Of a DNA stretch of 64,000 bases, positions 1 through 9,129 are shown piece after piece. Origin of the DNA: Skeletonema tropicum (Eukaryota > Bacillariophyta > Thalassiosirophyceae > Thalassiosirales > Thalassiosiraceae); NCBI GenBank assembly GCA_037178625.1, contig CM074137.1, forward strand, positions 2,356,001 to 2,420,000, written 5' to 3'. The notes under the pieces are model-generated. The model ran no database searches and had not been told where the DNA came from. It worked only from the letters and a program-made list of their open reading frames with translations. The position numbers and the translations under genes were made by a program. Each line of letters opens with the position of its first letter. Positions within the stretch are counted from its first letter, which is position 1.

Positions 1-1565
1 TTCTTTCGTGCTAAAGGCTTTCCAGATTCTTGCTTTGTATTCCTTTATGCGGCGATCTGTAGTGTTAGCCTATCCAGCAGGTTAGTTCTCTTCGAATATT
101 GGTGCTCTGATAAAAGTGAGCACAGTTCTGAAATCCTCTCGGTGAGCTGAGTTCAAATCTGCTCTGTACCAGAGGTAGTTTTGGAATCATGGTGAATGAA
201 TGTGTGATAAGGAGCCAAAGACCCAAGGAAACTGGACGAGGGGACCCTTTTTGGGGATAACCCTAAAGTCAAGCTAGAAGTGGGCCTAACAAAAAAATTT
301 TATAAAAATTTTGGTACACCACGGATTCAAACTCAGCTCACCGAGAGCAGCATTTTAAGCACCTTTACAGGGTAGGTTACCCCCGTGGCGGAAGAGAACT
401 AACAATTGGCGATTGATTGGATAGGGTAACACTACAGATCGCCATGCGCGTGTCCATTTCCAAGATAACAGCTGACTTATGCCTTTGCAGCTTCTCATTG
501 AGTTCAATTGTCAATGTCAAGCCTTCAAATTCAAGTAATTTCACATGCGCTGAAGTTTCCAATCGAGAAGCTACGTGCCTCCTTTCGTCAGCATCTGTTC
601 CGACAAGATCTTTAAGGTCTGCTTCATCCCCTACAAATTGAACAAGCTCCGAGCACCTAAAGAGTGAAGTCTTGTGTTTGTGCAACCTTTGAGGGTACCG
701 AGATTTTAATTTTATCAATTCAGTGCAATTCAGCATGTTTGCCTCGCTCATCTCCAACAACACATTTTTTAAGCGCTCACATGCATTGCCAGTACCTTCT
801 GCAACTTGTTTGGATTCATTTGAGTACGCCAACAGCACACGAGCAGGTGCAGCTGGAGCAGGAGCAGCTACTCTAGGGACAGCCGCTGCAGAGACAGAAG
901 GCGCAGGTGGGCCAGCAGCTTTGTCCTTTTCAATCAAAGATGATTCAGAAGCATCATCGAAGGTGAGGAAAATTCGAGTTAAATCTTCCACAGAGTCGTC
1001 TTGCAGCTTTCTCTTTGATGAGCACGAGTAGTAGGTGAGTCTGAAAGGGGCGAATATAACTGATTAATGAGACGCTTCGCCCTGTTCCGCTCCTTCTCCA
1101 ATTCTGCTTTCGATGACTCAATCTCATGTTTGTGACACTCGATAAGCTCTTTCTTCCACTCCTGCTCTCCCTATTCTTCTCTTTCATTTCCGATACGTCG
1201 TCTCCAATCTGCAATACCTTCATGAACATGGCCCCGTGATCTTGCGTTGATGGGCCCATTGCTTCCAGCTTATTCTCGTCAAATCTCTTCTTGCAATCAT
1301 CACCAGCGAACTTGGACCACTCAAGTAGGACACTTCTACATCGGCCAAACCTATCCTGTCAGCAGCTTCAAAAAGGGTACTTACAACAAGACAACGGCCA
1401 CCACACACAACCTTAACATTTCTGGAAGATGACAGACCATGGCCACAAAGCAAGTTTCGACAATAATACGCATTTCCCCTCACGCTGGAACAAAGGCACA
1501 TCAACTGCGAAGAGTTCATCCATCAATTTATCCACTTGCTCACGATTTCCCTTTCTTACCGCATC
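1..1565 (-). pseudogene. Decayed coiled-coil gene, 3' part off the window
   Basis: A protein-like signal runs leftwards through several frames. Residues starting AVRKGNREQVDKLMDELF lie near 1560-1415, WSKFAGDDCKKRFDENKLEA near 1320-1255, a Lys/Glu coiled coil (EWKKELIECHKHEIESSKAE) near 1170-1050, and a 200-residue helical stretch at 991-377. In-frame stops and frame changes separate the pieces (one near 1020, just before KRKLQDDSVEDL), so this is a broken gene rather than one exon. A Pro/Ala-rich linker sits around 880-930. The last stretch runs into the foldback element at 51-443. Joining the flanks across that element and one copy of its ATGC duplication keeps the frame open to the window edge (DTRIKEYKARIWKAF). 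The Trp/Cys/Arg spacing of the N-terminal part resembles a Myb/SANT-like trihelix domain, which is only a guess. Confidence 0.55.
51..443. mobile_element. Foldback MITE, 393 bp, flanked by ATGC
   Basis: The two ends are inverted copies. GGCGATCTGTAGTGTTA at 51-67 matches 427-443 inverted, with one mismatch a few bases further in. Further mirrored blocks are 82-95 with 391-403 and 137-160 with 323-346, so the whole unit folds on a centre near 246. The tetranucleotide ATGC stands directly outside both ends (47-50 and 444-447), as expected of a target-site duplication. No coding capacity is seen. The superfamily is not identified. Confidence 0.75.
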
Positions 1566-2175
1566 AATATCCAATATTCAATATCAGGCATACTTATCAT
1601 GGGCGAGAGTGCCCTCCGCTCGGCCCAATTTTCGTACGGCGGCTATTCGATGATGCCATTATTATTAAAATAGTAGTAATGATGATACTTAGGAGGGTGG
1701 ATTATTTCGAGGTTTGCATGGATTGCGTGTGAAGAGGGGGAGTGGTATGGTGTCTTGTGTCTTGATCTTGAAGTGATCTTGTGCTTCGTGCTGCTATGGG
1801 TGGTGACGCTAGTTAAATCTACTAACAAAACGAATTTCGGAAAATCGCCTTGATACTTCTCAGAAAGCTTCAGCATACCCCTGGGACCAATGAACCACAA
1901 AGGGAGCACTTCTAGCACCTCTACTTCTGTAGTAATCAAGATATTCATTTCACTAACAAACCCCTAGTTAAATGAGCCATTTATGCCTAAAATGGTCTCT
2001 GTAGTGATCAAATCGTCAAATTTCCGCCCCAACTCGCAGACATTGGTCTATTGGGGTCATGTTGTGCCGTTCGTATCGTTGGTTTCATCATTGTCGTCAA
2101 TGTTGGTGGTCGTAGGGGCGGCATGGTCGGCTCCTAGTCGGCTCCTCCAAGGGGCCGAAAATCGGCGAAGTGAAT
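1566..2175. other. No gene recognised
   Basis: AT-rich stretch with a short protein-like minus-strand fragment near 1948-1810 (contains LWFIGPRGMLKLSEKY). There is no start, splice or homology signal strong enough to call a gene. Confidence 0.4.
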
Positions 2176-2771
2176 TTGGCGCGCCGGCTCTTTCACCCTC
2201 CATCACAAAGAAAAAATTCATCAAATCCACCATGTTCGGTGTGTAGTTTCACCATGTTACACAATTCCTCACAAGCCGAGTGAGGGCTCTATGGACAGCC
2301 CATGATCTATATATTCGACGGGTGCTGGCGCTATTTCACTTGATATCAGTCGTCGTGGTCGTAATGCCGCTTGAAGTACGGACATCTTGCACATGTCTTA
2401 AAAATCACCGATCTTTGATGGAGCAACTTATCATGTTCCTAACGTTCCCTTAGACCGATTGATGGCTCATTGGATAGTTCAAAGACTATGCAATCGAGGA
2501 TCGCTGCCATATTTGGGCTTAATCGACCGTCATAGTCGGATTGTCATAGCTTTTTGGACATGAAATTATTGATTTGGCAGTGATGTCATAATTTCTTGAT
2601 AGAACAACTCAGGCTTGATTAGTAGTAGAAGAGGAGAAAATACTACTACTACTACTCCAGACATCGATACTATGCATTATATCTACACATACATCTACAA
2701 CATCATCCTCTTTGTCATCACTAAAGTACATCAGTAGTCTTCCTCGCAATATGACGTTGTCTTCAATGTAT
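2176..2771 (+). repeat. Dispersed repeat, copy 1 (~600 bp)
   Basis: Begins TTGGCGCGCCGGCTCTTTCA and is closely similar along its length to 37316-37922 in the same orientation, with scattered substitutions and small indels. The second copy lies inside the terminal-inverted-repeat element at 36475-40499, so this copy is probably a fragment of the same transposon family. No open frame is conserved between the copies. Confidence 0.8.
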
Positions 2772-3816
2772 GAGATAGATACTCGAGGGGATGGATCCAA
2801 TTTAAAGGATACAACGCGTCTATGATCTCTCTCTTCACTAAATTGAGTTGGGTTTGAGTTGTGTCTTTAGCTTCTACAACACAGTCAATCTTGATATCAC
2901 ATGGGCGACAAAAACACAGCGTAATCACTAGCAAATGGTGCTCTACATTGTGGAATACAGATCCTGCTTGGTCATCAGTTGCTCATAAGAGCCATAGCTT
3001 CTGCCGTTCGGCGGCGATTTGACCGAAGTGTCGATGCAGATCTCCATCAGATTCAGTGACACATCTTATCAGGTCTGGTTGTTTTTTGGGATTGATCTTT
3101 GTCTTCCTCTCCCTCAAGCAATAGTACACGGCATCTTGAAGAGCAGCATCTGACGAGGAGTGTCACCCATGCAAGGAGAAGGTCGATACCCCCCATATTT
3201 AGTGACATGGAAGTTTAGTGCTTTGGAGACGAGTCGAGGATATCAATCGTCGTCTTGTCGTAGGGTGAGGGATTTGGTACGAATGCATTGGCTTTCCACG
3301 ACCCACTTCCACCATTCTTGAGATAATAACCAGACTCACCCACCATTGCCGCCTCAAAAATATCGTCTGTCTCGGTAATATTGAGCAGTTTTTACACTCT
3401 CTCTCGGTGGATACGCCATTTCGAACATGAGAAGGATTATTCCCTTCCACTTGCGAGTTGATCTGTGCAATCGCGCGCAGTGTTTCATTAAAGCTGAACA
3501 TGATGGATGCCCTGCCGATGGCAATTGATGACAATTATGGATCAGAGGACAAACGTTATTTCGAGCGAGACTACGAATGCTCCGATGTCGCCAACTTACA
3601 ATATCTGTCTATTGGGTTATTGTGAAGGGTATAGCAAGTTGAACGGAGTGATTTGACCGATTGGTTGCCGAGAACGACCATTCTGAATGTCATCGGCATG
3701 TTGGAGGCCGAATTGTGTGATTTGCTAGATGAACGCTAGTTAAAAATGACCAAAAAAATTCAAATCGCACGAATCATACCATCGAGCGCAATGGGTGGTT
3801 CTTGGTCGCTCGTGCC

Positions 3817-3895
3817 TTCCCAGCTCCGGCATTGTATTCCATCGATATCTACATTCGTTGCTCTATCTCGCAGTGGTAAATGCCGGAGCTGGGAA
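3817..3895. repeat. 17-bp perfect inverted repeat (hairpin)
   Basis: TTCCCAGCTCCGGCATT at 3817-3833 is mirrored by 3879-3895, leaving a 45-nt loop. The arms are GC-richer than the surroundings. It is not next to a recognisable gene end, so a terminator role is not supported. A small-RNA precursor or transposon remnant is possible. Confidence 0.7.
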
Positions 3896-4140
3896 TGCGT
3901 GTCGGACAAGAGAGCACACACCAAAGTCAAGCACACGCTCGATTTTGGACGAATGTAACTCGACTCATAGTTGACCAAATAACAAAAGCAACACATCAGT
4001 CGAATAGTAGAGGAGTAGAGCTTTCTAATGGTAGTCTTACTTTTGTTATGGAGTCAATATTCGACTACACTATCTAACTTCTAAATTTTCGATCGAAAAT
4101 ACAAGTACTTAGGCGCGCTACTAGCGTCACCACCCATAGC

Positions 4141-4180
4141 TGCTTCGTGCTGCTTCGTGCTAGTTCGTGCTGCTTCGTGC
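4141..4180 (+). repeat. Four 10-bp tandem units (TGCTTCGTGC)
   Basis: Units 1, 2 and 4 are identical; unit 3 reads TAGTTCGTGC. No function is visible. Confidence 0.8.
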
Positions 4181-4589
4181 CAGATTTTTTGCCTCTCAGA
4201 GGCGCTTCGCGCCTCTTCTTCCTCCTTCTCGTTTTGCAAAACTCGCTTACGCTCGCAAAACTGGGATTTTTTTCGTCCATACAATCGTCAATCGTACTAA
4301 ATCAATTCGATTGATCGAGCGAATAAAGCAATGCTGCCTGCTTGAGCAATGAAATGGCTAGCAATGCGAAAGAGAAGGATTTTATAGCTTTTTAATTGCA
4401 ACATAGACATAGACGAATCTGCTGCCGATCCCATCGCCTGCCTCTGCAGGCATGGGGTCGGCGTTAGGAAATCAAATCAAAGAAACCTTTGACTTCCTGA
4501 GGTTACCCTCATCTTTCAGCTCCAGCTAGCTGCGTGTGCAGATGTACTGCTTTATCTCTTCTCTTTAATCGCACACGGTGAACCCTAGT

Positions 4590-4790
4590 TTAGGGTTGAT
4601 AACGCCAAAGGACTCACCAGTGCACTGTAATGACTTCGACGATACCCTCTCCCGATGCGACGGGATGAGATCTTGACAGATGTTTCGTTTGTGGCCGCGA
4701 GGTTCTCCTCTTTTTTCTCCCCGTTTTTCGCCCCCAACTTAGTTGAAGCCCACAGCCTGGAAAAATTACCGCCACGAAAATCCACACAAA
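4590..4790 (-). repeat. Inverted partial copy of the 21.8-22.0 kb locus
   Basis: Read on the minus strand this matches roughly 21810-21985: the CAGGCTGTGGGCTTCAAC region, the GAAAA-rich stretch, and the segment ending ACAGTGCACTGGTGAGTCC. It therefore duplicates the 5' leader and first codons of the broken gene at 21898. It abuts the left arm of the 700-bp inverted repeat. Confidence 0.75.
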
Positions 4791-4795
4791 CCGAT

Positions 4796-5498
4796 CAGAT
4801 GAATCTACAATACTTATTACTTACATTTACTCTACTGCTCTCTTCTGGGACATTACTGACATACGTGGCAAATTACGATGGCTTGAACATATTTGCCTAG
4901 AGAGTTGTAATACCATACTTATGTGGCAAATTACTGAACATTGAGGTAGGTAGATTGTAAAGGAGAATGTAAAATTAGATGATGTGCATTGATTGTACTT
5001 CTTATTGAGCATGTTAGTGTTTCAATTTGTTCTGGCATGAGCAGACCAACATTGCTGTTTGCAAGGAATGATCAGCAGAGATAGGAAGAAGACAGACATC
5101 GGAATGGGAATGAAAATGAAAGTGGAGTTGAAGACAATTTGGGTGACTCCGACCCAGATGAATTCATGTGTGTCACCCTCGCATAAACTCACTCAATCAT
5201 CTTCATAATATAACCGTATTATTGGAAGAATGAAAGAATGAAGATGAAGGCAAGGCAAGCAGCAAGCAGCAAGCAGCAAGAGTACAAGAGCAAGAGGTTA
5301 GCAAGCCACAGAAGACAGTCCCTTTCCTTTCCAAACCACCCTAAGTGAAGGAATGTATCCTTTGCACCACTGCACACTGCATCTCCGGTCAAGGCTGGCT
5401 TGCACCTCTCCCTATCCATGTCATTATGCTCAGTACCGAATCGAGGGGCCTGATTCCATACCTGTACGGACCACTTACCTACGTACCTAGAAATCCGA
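4796..5498 (+). repeat. Left arm of ~700-bp inverted repeat
   Basis: Matches 15030-15713 in reverse orientation with small substitutions and indels, from GATGAATCTACAAT to TACGTACC(T/G)AGAAATCCGA. The inner end lies ~50 bp upstream of the MYND gene at 5549, so the arm carries that gene's upstream region. The internal AATGTAAAATTAGATGATGTGC box also recurs near 6830, and a diverged form near 14450 (minus). Confidence 0.9.
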
Positions 5499-5548
5499 AT
5501 CTTCGTTCTCCATCTTTTTGACATGCACCAGGATTGAATAATCATAGC

Positions 5549-6344
5549 ATGGGGAGGAAACGAAACCAAGGCAAGGCGAGGAAGGCAGCCAAAGCCAGGG
5601 CAAGGCAGGAAGCGGAAGAGAGAGGAAATAGTAATGGTCAGATGACGGCGAATGAACAAGAGCAATCACTAGCGGTGCAAATTCAGAGGATGCATTCCGG
5701 TAATACAAAATGCATGCACGGTGTCGATACTTTGAAAGATGTGATTCGTGCCAGCATTTTTGAATTCAATTGATGAAGCTAGAGGCAGTGGTACTTCACT
5801 TTCGGAGTTTCTCTTCACAGCCCATAATGTTACGATGGAAGAATATGGCGATGTGTGGAGCGATTCGGCCAAGATGGAATCGGCGATGTCATTCTTTTTG
5901 TTTAGTGGAACGCAATATATTTTTGATGGCGATTGCGATAGCGCCCGGATAAATGCTTTCATTGCCAGGTATTTGGAGCAATACATCGCAGTTATATTGA
6001 AAGAAACTCAACCTTTTTTCCGTTGGAACAAATTATACGAAGCGGAAGACGCCGACGAGCACACTCTCGTATCATTCTTCAGGAAGCGCATTCCCTGCTC
6101 TTGCTTGGATGAGAAATACGAAGAAGTGAAGTCCATTTCAAAGATAGGAATTTGCTACAACGAAAAGTGTACTCTTCCTAACAGAATGACGAAACGCAGC
6201 AAAACAATGTACTGTGATCGATGTCTATGTGCAACATACTGTTCTCGTGAATGCCAAAAAGCTGATTATTCAGTGCACAGATCTAGCTGTGAAGAATATG
6301 CTGCCCAAATCGCAGAATTTGAAGCCAGCAAGAAAACATCATAA
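5549..6344 (+). pseudogene. MYND zinc-finger protein, copy A, one frameshift
   Basis: One of three paralogs sharing an N-terminus of the form MGRKRNQGKARKAAKA, a helical middle domain (VWSDSAKMESAMSFFLF) and a C-terminal MYND finger with the Cys-rich core YCDRCLCATYCSRECQ followed by a His and a Cys. MYND fingers are protein-interaction modules; the rest is unassigned. The N-terminal frame stops at 5773. The remainder continues in the +1 frame from about 5750, just at a run of five T. Removing one T would give a protein of about 265 residues. The start is taken at 5549 because MGRKRN is conserved in the other copies; an ATG at 5534 is also in frame. It could be a decayed copy, an assembly error in a homopolymer, or (less likely) a recoding site. 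Confidence 0.75.
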
Positions 6345-6447
6345 TCATGTACCACGACACCCTCTAGATGTAACTACATAGATATATTCACTTTCTCGAC
6401 TCCTCAGAACTATGTATCCACACGACCACAAAGTCTCACTTGATTGA

Positions 6448-6777
6448 CTCCAGCATGCCCAAGATACACCACATACACAGCATCCTCCCAAGGCTGCCCT
6501 CCCACCGCTACCACAACCTGCGGATCCATCTGCTATGTCCTCACTCCCGATGCTGCTTCTGACCTCCACTCTTCGCTATGTTACTCCCCCGACACATCAC
6601 TGTCATGATCCCAATAGCTTTTGGAATACAGATGTAAGCAATGCCAAAAGTCAATCAGTGAACGTGAATCCATTTGATGTAAGTCATGAGGTTGATGAGG
6701 ATTGTGGGGATGGGGCCATGTTTGTTTTGGCCAAGGCTATGGAGCATCCTGCTTGGTTGAAGAAGGGTAGGAAATGA
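6448..6777 (+). pseudogene. Orphan C-terminal coding fragment (HPAWLKKGRK end)
   Basis: An open frame with no good start reads a Pro-rich stretch, then NPFDVSHEVDEDCGDGAMF and ends AMEHPAWLKKGRK. A related minus-strand end reading MEPPAWLKRG lies at 14450-14580, followed by the same style of 3' sequence. It looks like the last exon of a gene that has been duplicated in pieces around the MYND cluster. Product unknown. It may instead be the true 3' end of an unrecognised spliced gene. Confidence 0.35.
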
Positions 6778-6951
6778 GTAGTGGGTGTAGGGGTAGATTG
6801 TGATTTGATGAGGTAGAATGTAGTGAAGAATGTAAAATTAGATGATGTGCAACTATATCTTATACCAGAGATCATCATCGAATACTGTTATCTTCGTGAA
6901 AGTCTGCTAAAGTCGAGTGGAGGAGGAGAAAGTGAATGCATCAAAATGTGT

Positions 6952-7770
6952 TCATGATACTCCCCCCTCGAACTCAGCTATTAGGGCAACAGCCTGGTCA
7001 CACGTGGCCCTGTGGTTTGTCAAATCAGATTCCTGACATTCGCGGGAGCAGTACGTTACATTCCGGCATCGGCTGCAATACATTGCTTTGCTGCGTTCCG
7101 TCATTCTATTAGGAAGAGTGCACTGTGGGTTGTAGCAGAGGCCCATCTTTGTGATGCACTTCACTTCTTCGTATTTCTCATCCAGACATCTGCAAGGGAT
7201 GCGGTGCCGGTAGAATTTAACAAGAGTGTGCAGATCGGCTTTGTATGTTTCCCCTAATTTTGGAATGTTTTGTAGAGCTTGAGTTTTCTTCAACGTCACT
7301 GCGATGTACTGCTCGAAAAATCTAGCAAAAGTAGCGGCCTCGCGAGCATTATCATAATATCCTTTCAGAATAAAATCCGTTCCTACACACAAAAAGAATG
7401 AAATCGCCGTTTCCAACTGGGCAGAATCTTTCCACACGTCGGCATATTCATCCACCGTTGCACTATGAGCCTCCACCAGACTTTGTGAATAGTTATGGTT
7501 ATGATTATGAAATGCTGTTCCAAATGCGCTCGCGAAATCAATTATATCATTGTGAAAGATTTCAAACCCGTGCATGCAATTGAGATCTCGATTTCCGTTC
7601 TGAAACTGCCGCGTCCGCAATTGCTCTTCCTGCGATTGCTCTTCCTGCGATTGCTCCTCTAAAGTCGTCACCTGATTATCCTCCTCCTCCCTCTGTTCCG
7701 CCTCCTGTTTGGCCTTGGCTTTGGCTTTGGCTGCCTTCCTCGCCTTGCCTTGGTTACGCTTCCTCCTCAT
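6952..7770 (-). CDS. MYND zinc-finger protein, copy B (intact)
   Basis: Single open frame of 272 residues, the only uninterrupted member of the local trio. Residues 1-30 are Lys/Arg/Ala-rich (MRRKRNQGKARKAAKAKAKA), followed by Glu/Gln-rich repeats (EEQSQEEQ), a predicted helical middle, and a MYND finger near 215-260: CYNPQC, then YCSRCRNVTYCSRECQ, HRATC. MYND domains bind proline-rich partners; no SET or other catalytic domain is present, so an adaptor or regulatory role is inference. The start codon is 28 bp from the LTR retrotransposon that begins at 7799, so its original promoter has been separated from it. It was divergent from copy C, whose conserved start now lies 5.5 kb away. Confidence 0.85.
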   Translation of the reverse strand: MRRKRNQGKARKAAKAKAKAKQEAEQREEEDNQVTTLEEQSQEEQSQEEQLRTRQFQNGNRDLNCMHGFEIFHNDIIDFASAFGTAFHNHNHNYSQSLVEAHSATVDEYADVWKDSAQLETAISFFLCVGTDFILKGYYDNAREAATFARFFEQYIAVTLKKTQALQNIPKLGETYKADLHTLVKFYRHRIPCRCLDEKYEEVKCITKMGLCYNPQCTLPNRMTERSKAMYCSRCRNVTYCSRECQESDLTNHRATCDQAVALIAEFEGGVS

Positions 7771-7798
7771 GCTAGCGATCTTCTTTTCTGTCCGTGCT

Positions 7799-8072
7799 TG
7801 TCACAGGATATGACTCTCTTCTGGTATCCCAATACCGTTATGACAGTCATTCTTCCTGTTCACACGTGTCAAGTAGCAACCACGGTGAGAACCCGTGATT
7901 GATCCTCTCACACAAGATGACGTCGACGTTGGTGCTCCTTCATCACCTTTGGGAATAGCCCACTTCTTTAGCTCTTAAGCTTTAGTAGTCACCATGATAT
8001 CCAGTGTTCCTAGCTAGTGGTCTCTTCTGGCTCTAGTTGCACAATCAATACCGGTCCTATTTGCTTGTGACA
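7799..8072 (+). repeat. 5' LTR (274 bp)
   Basis: Starts TGTCACAGGATATGACTC and ends TTTGCTTGTGACA. Differs from the 3' LTR only at the GACGTCGACG/GACGTCGCACG position. Confidence 0.93.
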
Positions 8073-9043
8073 TTATTTATAAATATTTCCATCCAGTCTA
8101 CTGGGTGCAAAGCAAAAGAATCCTTCATCGGTCGGGAAAGATCGACCTTTGAGAAGAAAAAATTAATATTATTCAGCGCATATCCACATTGGTGGGTTTG
8201 TGAACCGTGAGCTAGTACAACAAAATCGATTGGCTTCTAGAAGATCCATTTCGTCAACACATGGATGTGCGATGAACGCTCGGCGTTTCGTGCTACCATG
8301 GAGATGTGACGGCGTGCGATAGAAGTGTGTTTCGACGTTGACAGAAGTGCATCGGAGGTGAGAAAAGAATTTCGATTCTCCTCATGTAGAGGAAGTGCCC
8401 ATGGCGAGAATGCACCGTGGCACAGCTCATCACAATAAGGAATTTCATTCCAATAAAAAGACTACGGTCATCTAAATCCAAAGGACATCAGCTGTTGAGC
8501 GATGGACTACGATTAGAATTACGTGTGGGGGGAGAAGTGTTCTCTCATCCAACCCTCACATATCGAGAGCCATCTGCTGTTAGGCGAGATGATACCCTCA
8601 CAACAACAGAGTTTGCGGATATAGTTAGCAGACTTAGAAGTATTTATTCCTTATAAGACGCTGGTCGCAATTGGAAAAATACGCACTCTCTTGTCTACCT
8701 CTGAGAAGGTGTAGAGAGTTTTGATCTTTACAGCATGATAGTGCATGTAGCTGGAGCTATTGAGAGCATGTTTGTCGACGCATTCTGTACAGATTGTGAT
8801 TGTCGCAGCCGCTTAGCCTTGATGGATTGTTGGTTATTACACAGTGTTGCCGAGGTAGTCTACGCCTTGCTCAAGCGAGTACCTCAGGATGACGAGACGA
8901 TTATACCCCACTGGGCGAAGTCGAACGTGCAATTGAACCACCTACCCTAATTAATAAAAATTATATTGCTGTGAAAGCAAATCGTGTTTATTTGTCCCTT
9001 TATTTGTCCCTGTTGATTCAACATGTGCAGCGACGCCCTGGTT

Positions 9044-9129
9044 AAAGAAAGATCAAGTCTATTCAGTTGCGCACAGCGTGCTGTTCAAAGAAAGGTCATG
9101 TCTATTCAGTTACGCACAGCGTACTGTTC
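9044..9129 (+). repeat. 43-bp tandem duplication inside the LTR element
   Basis: Two adjacent 43-bp units beginning AAAGAAAG and ending CTGTTC (9044-9086 and 9087-9129), with a degenerate partial third unit after. They lie in the interior of the retrotransposon, where non-autonomous elements often carry tandem repeats. Confidence 0.75.

Larger units (their letters stand above)
2772..4589. other. No gene recognised; hairpin and short tandem repeat inside
   Basis: Six-frame reading gives only short stop-rich frames. The stretch holds a perfect 17-bp stem (3817-3895) and four 10-bp tandem units (4141-4180). Palindromic Arg/Ala-rich sequence follows at 4190-4260. Confidence 0.5.

Noticed and set aside
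5735..5765. Intron explanation for the MYND copy A frame change
   Set aside because: The only GT...AG pair at the break is about 15 nt long, far below any credible intron; copy C gives ~27 nt.
7799..8072. Reading the two 274-bp repeats as independent MITEs or solo LTRs
   Set aside because: Each alone lacks a target duplication; only the outermost flanks (GTGCT) match, which fits one full-length element.
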